Source: Helianthus annuus
Taxonomy: Eukaryota > Streptophyta > Magnoliopsida > Asterales > Asteraceae
Reading direction: 5' to 3'
Length of the DNA stretch: 64,000 nucleotides
NCBI RefSeq assembly: GCF_002127325.2
Contig: NC_035434.2
Span: forward strand, 152,106,289 to 152,170,288
Of the stretch, positions 58,111-64,000 are shown one piece after another (positions within the stretch are counted from its first letter, which is position 1; every line of letters begins with the position of its first letter). Below the pieces are notes generated by a model, which was given only the letters and a program-made list of their open reading frames with translations, was not told where the DNA came from and did no database searches. The position numbers and the translations under genes were made by a program.

Positions 58111-58240
58111 GGGGATCTATTGGAACACCTAATCGAGAGAAACTTCTTCGAGCTAACTGCCGATATCTCATCCTTCTTATCTTGCTATTAAACGAGGTAT
58201 AATAACTAATAAAATATGTCTAACTTTTCAAGGTTCTTTA
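58111..58240. other. Short unique spacer
   Basis: Between the 157-bp and 308-bp arrays. Nothing recognised. Confidence 0.5.
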
Positions 58241-59012
58241 TATGCTTCTTTCCTGATGCATGTATGTGTCGAGCAGTTTCTTAATAGATGCAACTGATGA
58301 AACCGAAGCTGTTATTTCTGTTGTTCAGTACTTCCGAGACGATTCAAGTGAGTCCTATGAAGCAAGTGTCTGTCTATTCAATTGAGAGGAATCATTATAT
58401 GCTTCTTTCCTGATGCATGTCTGTGTCGAACAGTTTCTCCGTCGCTAATTTCTCCACTCACCGTGAAATCGAACAGTTTCTTCGTAGATTCCGTCCGGTT
58501 TCAAAGCCGGTTGAGGATTACGAGTGTTCTAGACACGTTTAAGGCATGCTTGTTTGTGCGATTTACAAAAATATGGATGCATTCCACGGTAAACGATGCA
58601 GCTAATGAAACCGAAGCTGTTATTTTTGTTGTTCAGTACTTCCGAGACAATTCAAGTGAGTCCTATGAAGCAAGTGTCTGTCTATTCAATTGAGAGGAAT
58701 CATTAAATGCTTCTTTCCTGATGCATGTCTGTGTCAAACAGTTTCTCTGTCGCTAATTTCTCCACTCACCGTGAAATCGAACAGTTTCTTCATAGATTCC
58801 GTCCGGTTTCAAAGGCGGTTGAGGATTACGAGTGTTCTAGACTCGTTCAAGGCATGCTTGTTTGTGTGATTTAAAAATATAAGGATGCATTCCATGGTAA
58901 ATGATGCAGCTGATGAAACCGAAGCTGTTATTTCTGTTGTTCAGTACTTCCGAGACGATTCAAGTGAGCCCTATGAAGCAAGTGTCTGTCTATTCAATTG
59001 AGAGGAATCATT
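58241..59012. repeat. 308-bp tandem repeat, two full copies and one deleted copy
   Basis: Repeats end with TCTATTCAATTGAGAGGAATC at 58381, 58689 and 58997, exactly 308 bp apart. Copy 1 (58241-58396) lacks about 150 bp. Each copy contains the words CTGATGCATGT, ACCGAAGCTGTTATTT and TCAGTACTTCCGAGAC, and a part can be read as protein (for example DETEAVISVVQYFRDDSS), but stops and shifts differ between copies. It may be a duplicated gene fragment; I do not recognise the gene. Confidence 0.88.
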
Positions 59013-59093
59013 GCATTACGTCCCCGTTGAAAACAAGTGGTTGAAATGATGGAACCCTTGATTTGAAAAACATTTTGGAGAAATTTATAGTTC

Positions 59094-59127
59094 AATACGC
59101 ATCGTATAGGCCTATACGATGCGTATT
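59094..59127. repeat. Perfect 34-bp palindrome
   Basis: Same half-site AATACGCATCGTATAGG as at 36369-36406. Confidence 0.97.
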
Positions 59128-59200
59128 AATCGATGAATTTACTGAAATACCCCTGTTTTTCTGATAAATTCAGGGGTATTTTTTAGAAAATTGAAAGTTT

Positions 59201-59234
59201 AATACGCATCGTATAGGCTTATACGATGCGTATT
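59201..59234. repeat. 34-bp palindrome with one mismatch
   Basis: Half-site AATACGCATCGTATAGG; the other half has CTTAT instead of CCTAT at the centre. Confidence 0.95.
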
Positions 59235-59240
59235 GAGCTG

Positions 59241-59276
59241 ATATACGATACGGCATAGGCCTATACTGTCGTATAT
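59241..59276. repeat. Diverged palindrome of about 36 bp
   Basis: ATATACGATACGGCATAGG against CCTATACTGTCGTATAT; a 2-bp difference and two mismatches. Follows the previous palindrome after 6 bp. Confidence 0.8.
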
Positions 59277-59541
59277 GGTATTATTTCAAATTTAGTTTTA
59301 TCGTGTTTCCCTCCGTTCGACGCGTATACGTCTTGTTTTTTGCCGAACTTTCGCATATTTTGTCGTTTGTGACGTATACCTTCAACATAAGTCGTTTTGG
59401 TGCTGTTTGGTTGCGTGCGAATATCATATTCTATGATTACGTACAGTTTTGTTTGAAATCCACTTGGACTCCAGAGTGTCGTGTTATATGTATACGTGTG
59501 TGTAAATATCGTTAGTCGCGTACTTTGACGTTTCAAGGACT
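59277..59541. other. Spacer of unknown origin next to the truncated gypsy element
   Basis: No gene. Rich in CG words (GTTCGACGCGTATACGTC, TTGTCGTTTGTGACGTATACC). It might be remnant LTR DNA, but no matching partner is in the window. Confidence 0.4.
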
Positions 59542-60624
59542 CCAGGGTGACACTTTTAATAATACTTTGTCGCCCACTTCAAATTTTAGAGGCTTTCGCC
59601 TCATGTCAGCATAGCTTTTCTGCCTATCTCTGGCAGCTTTTAGGCGATCTCGAATTTGGAAAATTTTATCTGTCGTTTCAAGGACTATATCAGGTCCAGA
59701 TATCTGAGCTTCTCCCACTTCTGCCCAACAGACAGGTGTTCTGCATTTCCGACCATATAGTGCCTCAAAAGGCGCAACCCGAATGCTGGTATGATAACTA
59801 TTGTTATAGGAGAACTCAATCAATGGCAGGTGGTCGTCCCAACTACCACCCAAATCAATAACACATGCACGAAGCATGTCTTCCAAGGTTTGAATAGTAC
59901 GCTCACTCTGACCATCAGTCTGGGGATGGTAAGCAGTACTAAAATTTAAGCGAGTGCCCAAAGATTGTTGGAAACTTTTCCAGAAGTGAGAGGTGTATCT
60001 AGTATCTCTATCAGAGATAATAGCCGGTACTCCATGAAGGGATACAATCTTATCAACATATAACTGGGCTAACTTATCGGAGCTATGAGTCTCCTTGATG
60101 GGCAGGAAATGAGCCGACTTTGTCAGTCTATCAACGATAACCCATATAGTGTCATTTCCGTGCCTTGTTTTAGGTAACTTGGTGATGAAATCCATGGTTA
60201 CCATTTCCCATTTCCAAGTGGGAAGTTCCGGCTGTTGTAGAAGACCTGATGGCTTTTGATGTTCAGCTTTAATCTGAGCACATGTCAGGCACTTAGCTAC
60301 ATGGGTGGCAATAGATTTCTTCAAACCTATCCACCAATAATTGGCCTTTAAATCTTGATACATCTTGTCACCTCCCGGGTGAACCGAATACTTGGAATTG
60401 TGGGCTTCCTGAAGGATCACATCCCGAAGTCCTCCTTGAATGGGAACCCAAATTCTGCCGTTCATTCTAAGTATTCCATCTCTTCCAGGTGTTAACTGTT
60501 CCGCAGTTACACCTAACTTTTCTTTTGGAAGATTATCTTCCAATACAGCGTCTTTTTGTGCAGCCAACAACCTTTCATTCAAATTATTCTTTAAATCAAT
60601 ACTCTTTGCATTGATCCTAATCGG
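59533..60624 (-). pseudogene. Integrase of the third gypsy element, truncated
   Basis: Zinc region ([18 protein letters not shown] and [11 protein letters not shown]), catalytic core ([33 protein letters not shown]) and start of the C-terminal domain ([19 protein letters not shown]). The last two residues and stop of the open frame come from foreign DNA. One residue is missing before the second catalytic Asp (VPAIISDRD). Preceded in the same frame by a TAG at 60627-60625. Confidence 0.92.
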
Positions 60625-61749
60625 CTAAACTCTTTCTTTTCGGCTTAGAGCATCTGCGACCACATTCGCCTTACCGGGATGGTAGCGAATCTCGCAATCA
60701 TAATCATTTAATGTTTCCATCCAACGACGTTGTCTCATATTGAGTTCTTTTTGATTGAACAAATGTTGGAGACTTTTGTGATCCGAGTAGATTACACATT
60801 TTGTTCCATACAAATAGTGTCTCCATAACTTTAGTGCGAATACCACAGCACCCAATTCCAAATCGTGAGTGGTGTAGTTCTTTTCATGCACCTTTAGCTG
60901 TCGTGATGCATAGGCAATTACATTGCCCCTTTGCATAAGTACACACCCCATGCCAGTGTGTGAAGCATCACAATAAACAACAAAGTCTTCAACTCCTTCT
61001 GGTAGTGACAAAACAGGGGCGTTGCTCAATCTTTGCTTTAAAGTCTCGAAAGATTCCTGCTGCTTGGTACCCCAGATAAATTTCACATTCTTACGGGTCA
61101 AGGAAGTCAATGGTGCAGTTATTCTTGAGAAGTTCTCAATGAATCTCCTATAATATCCTGCTAAACCCAGAAAGCTGCGAATTTCTGTAGGTGTCTTAGG
61201 CGCTTCCCAATTCATTACAGCCTCTACCTTGGCAGGATCTACTTGAATACCGTGTTCACTGACCACATGTCCAAGGAACTGGACTTTTCGAAGCCAAAAT
61301 TCACACTTAGAGAATTTGGCATATAACTTCTCCTGTCGAAGCAGTTCTAAAATACATCGAAGGTGCTTTTCATGCTCCACTTGTCTACGCGAGTAGATAA
61401 GTATGTCGTCTATAAAAACAATGACAAACTTATCTAAATATGGTTTGCAGACTCTATTCATGAGTCCCATGAATGCTGCAGGCGCATTAGTGAGCCCAAA
61501 AGGCATCACTAAGAACTCGAAGTGTCCATATCTTGTTCTGAATGCCGTCTTCGGAACATCTTCCGTTCGAACTTTAAGTTGATGATACCCAGATCTCAAG
61601 TCTATCTTTGAGAAGTAACTCGCTCCTTGGAGTTGATCAAATAAATCATCGATCCTGGGTAAAGGATAACGATTCTTGATCGTTACCTTATTCAATTCAC
61701 GGTAATCAATGCGTAAACGCATTGATCCGTCCTTCTTCTTCACAAACAA
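60625..61749 (-). pseudogene. Reverse transcriptase and RNase H of the third gypsy element
   Basis: RT ([11 protein letters not shown]; a Cys of the usual CIDYREL is Arg here; catalytic IDD at 61405-61413) and RNase H ([38 protein letters not shown]). The frame changes at about 61790 because about 22 bp between ELRTQ and the GF(I)QPSSS region are lost, separating it from gag-protease. Stop TAG at 60627. Confidence 0.93.
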
Positions 61750-61789
61750 AATTGGAGCTCCCCAAGGCGAAGAGCTGGGCTGAATAAAT

Positions 61790-63629
61790 CCTTTTGAGTT
61801 CTGAGTTCTTTCATCTCGGTAGGCGCAAGACGATACGGAGCTCGTGCAATAGGCGCAGATCCAGGGAGAATGTCGATCCTGAATTCTACCTGCCTCTCAG
61901 GAGGTAATCCAGGTAATTCGTCAGGAAAGACATCAGGATACTCTGAAATAATTGGGATGTCTTCAATCTTCGGCTTTGGATCATTCACCGACACTTGTGC
62001 CATGTAAATGACGCATCCACCCTTCAAACACTGGGATACCTTAAGAATAGACATGTTGCTTGGCAACCCGTATCGTGTGTCTCCTTGGATAGTGACGGAC
62101 TCACCGGAAGGGGTTTTGATGATGATAAGCTTTTTATCACAGGCAATTTGGGCTTGGTTATGCGACAACCGATCCATGCCTAAGACTATATCAAAACTAG
62201 CCAATTTCATTGGCAGGAGGGACAGCGGGATAGAATGGTTCTTAATGGATATTGAACATCCATCAAGAAGAGTTGAGGCGGATTCTAAGGTACCATCAGC
62301 GAGTTCTACCTCATATTTTATGTCTAGAGTCTTAATAGGCAAATTCAATAACTTACAGTACTTATGATCTACAAAGGACTTATCAGCACCGGAATCAAAT
62401 AAGACTCTAGCATAAATATTATTGATGAGGAAGGTACCTGTTATGACGTTATCGTCGGTCACCGCTTCCCTTGCCTGCATTTGGAACACTCGGGCATTGT
62501 TCTTCTTAGCCTCTTCAGGCTTCTTCGCATTCTTGGGGCAATTGGTCTTAATATGCCCCTTTTCATTGCAACCATAACAGGTTGCATCCTTGATGTTTCG
62601 GCACTCAACAGACTTGTGCCCTTTCTTCTTGCAAATCCCACACGGTTTGGCCTGTGGGTCCCGATTGCACTTGCCAAAGTGTCTCTTATGGCAAGTCTTG
62701 CATCTGGGCTTGTCATCAGTCTGCCCCTTCTTGGAACCAGAGTTCCCCTTTCCTTTCTTATTCGGTTGAGAGGACTGATCATCCTCTCTCTTCCTCTTCC
62801 CCTCTTCAGAATTTTTCTTCGCCCTGCTCCTCACAATATCCAATGTAAGGGATAGCGATAGATCCACAACAGATCTATAGGTGGTTGGCTTAGAAGCCTT
62901 CACATTTCCCTTAATCTCAGGGGCCAAACCACCAATAAAACGCGCGATGCACTTCGGCTCAGGGGTGACTAAATATGGTACCAACCTGGACATGGAATTG
63001 AAACTTGTCACATAGGATCTACAATCTAGATCCTTCATTACGAGAGTGAGAAAATCAGTCTCCACACGCTCTACTTCGTGTTGAGGACAATAAGTGTCCT
63101 TAACCAAATCGACAAACTTCTCCCAAGAAAGGTTATACAAATGGACTTTCCCGGTGGACTGTACAAGTGCTTTCCACCACATAAGGGCATCGCCCTTAAA
63201 AGATTGGGAGACGAACATAACTACATCTTCCTTAGCGCAGCCGCTAATGTCTATCACTGTCTCCATCTCTTCTAACCATTTCATACAATCTATTGCCCCT
63301 TTTTCTCCTGTGAAGTCTCTCGGCTTACAGGAAACAAAATACTTGTAGGTACCACCCTTGGTGTACCTAGGGGTAGGCTCCAGAACTACCTGCCTCTTGG
63401 GTATACTACCTTGGTTAGACGAATGCACTGACTCACTCTTTTTGTGAGTATGTGACTGAGAATGGGTTTTTGAGTGAGTTTGAGACCGAACCATACTCGG
63501 CTCCTTAAACTTAGCATCTACCGCTTGAGAGACTGCAGCGGTGATTAGGGCTTGCAATTCAGTACCAGTAATATTGATTCTGGTGTTGCCCTCTGCTGGA
63601 TGACCGTGTGCCTCGTCTGAGCCAGCCAT
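61790..63629 (-). pseudogene. Gag and protease of the third gypsy element
   Basis: Good open frame from ATG 63629. A His/Ser/Lys-rich stretch (about residues 48-75, SQTHSKTHSQSHTHKK), gag core (RDFTGEKGAIDCMKWLEEME, ALMWWKALVQSTG), a Lys-rich linker, three Cys-rich elements (CKTCHKRHFGKC, CGICKKKGHKSVEC, CYGCNEKGHIKTNC) and protease with DSG (LFDSGADKSFVD) and IVLGMDRL. The end (after ELRTQ) is out of frame because of a deletion. One could call this part still translatable. Confidence 0.92.
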
Positions 63630-64000
63630 TTCTGAATGCTATAATATAAACAATAATATTTAAATTACATATAGATTCATCGCATTGATGATCCAATGGT
63701 CATGGTGTTATTAAACCATTTAGACCATTTGAGTATAGCTAAAAGTTAATAGAATGCATTATTCCACACATTATTGGACAGGGGAAAGATAGAAATTTCA
63801 CAACTGTCAATGTCATAAATGACATTTTACTTATCATTAAACTCGTTTCGAAGGACATTAAAATAGCTTGAAAGCTTGTCACAAGAACGAGTTGAGACTC
63901 TAATTAATGATCTCAAAAATCAGTGATCTTTTAAGGTCTGAACCAAGTTCACTGCCTTTTTGACAAGAAGTTTATGAATCGTATCTTCATTGTCATTTTA
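63630..64000 (-). mobile_element. Leader of the third gypsy element
   Basis: AT-rich, no gene. No primer site or LTR within the window. Confidence 0.55.

Larger units (their letters stand above)
59542..64000 (-). mobile_element. Third gypsy element, truncated at its 3' end
   Basis: A - strand chromovirus-type element. Integrase is cut right after KVSPW at 59542, so the end of integrase, the purine tract and the 3' LTR are missing. Gag starts at 63629 and the leader (63630-64000) goes on past the window. The 5' LTR is outside the window. Confidence 0.9.

Noticed and set aside
58382..58693. Open frame of 103 codons as a gene
   Set aside because: It spans just one 308-bp repeat unit and is broken in the next unit; treated as repeat.
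1..64000. tRNA, rRNA or other structured RNA genes
   Set aside because: None recognised by eye; the tRNA-like words found are primer binding sites. A tRNAscan run would settle it.

Overview
This is nuclear DNA of a dicot plant. The evidence is two spliced or plant-type host genes, AT-rich spacers, microsatellites, plant-type MITEs, and a dense nest of Ty1-copia and Ty3-gypsy LTR retrotransposons primed by initiator-Met tRNA. The style of the gypsy LTRs and the hAT/MULE MITEs makes me think of Asteraceae, but nothing in the window proves the family. No prokaryotic, organellar or viral genome segment is seen.

Left third (1-15864): a stack of retroelements. The host is a gypsy element on the + strand ('X'), of which only internal non-coding DNA and the 3' LTR (13400-15864) are present. 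Into it went a copia element on the - strand (only its 5' LTR, 228-691, and leader are in the window), a complete but dead copia element on the + strand (1031-6464, target duplication CCCTC) and a coding-poor Tat-like element on the - strand (7860-13084). From 15865 to 20338 there is AT-rich spacer with a foldback element and a decayed copia integrase.

Middle third (20339-37671): the only host genes. A mitochondrial-type PPR gene (22676-23920, +) starts about 85 bp from a palindromic MULE that itself contains a second MULE. A seven-exon gene (24487-30774, -) encodes an N-terminal C2 (NT-C2) plus long coiled-coil protein; its introns carry a MULE-type MITE, an 8-bp-TSD hAT element and a local duplication. 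An in-frame stop lies in its large exon. Downstream are a Tourist-like MITE, a 3-kb MULE with a nested hAT element, and striking 34-40 bp palindromes.

Right third (37672-64000): a gypsy element on the - strand (37672-57857, TSD CCCAC) was inserted in a 157-bp tandem array and was later split inside its gag by a younger 11.6-kb gypsy element (43328-54958, TSD ATTGT, also - strand). That inner element keeps one gag-pol frame with only two nonsense codons and one 1-nt deletion. Beyond them come 157-bp and 308-bp tandem repeats, three more palindromes, and a third gypsy element (59542 to the window end, - strand) truncated at its integrase end.

The most interesting structural signals are: short GC-rich palindromes repeated just upstream of the TATA box in four unrelated LTR families; the long AATACGCATCGTATAGG palindromes on both sides of the nested gypsy pair; the MULE whose 9-bp target duplication is the TATA-like sequence of the PPR gene; and a repeated 19-bp motif in the copia leader. 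All element boundaries were read by eye; no search or alignment was run.
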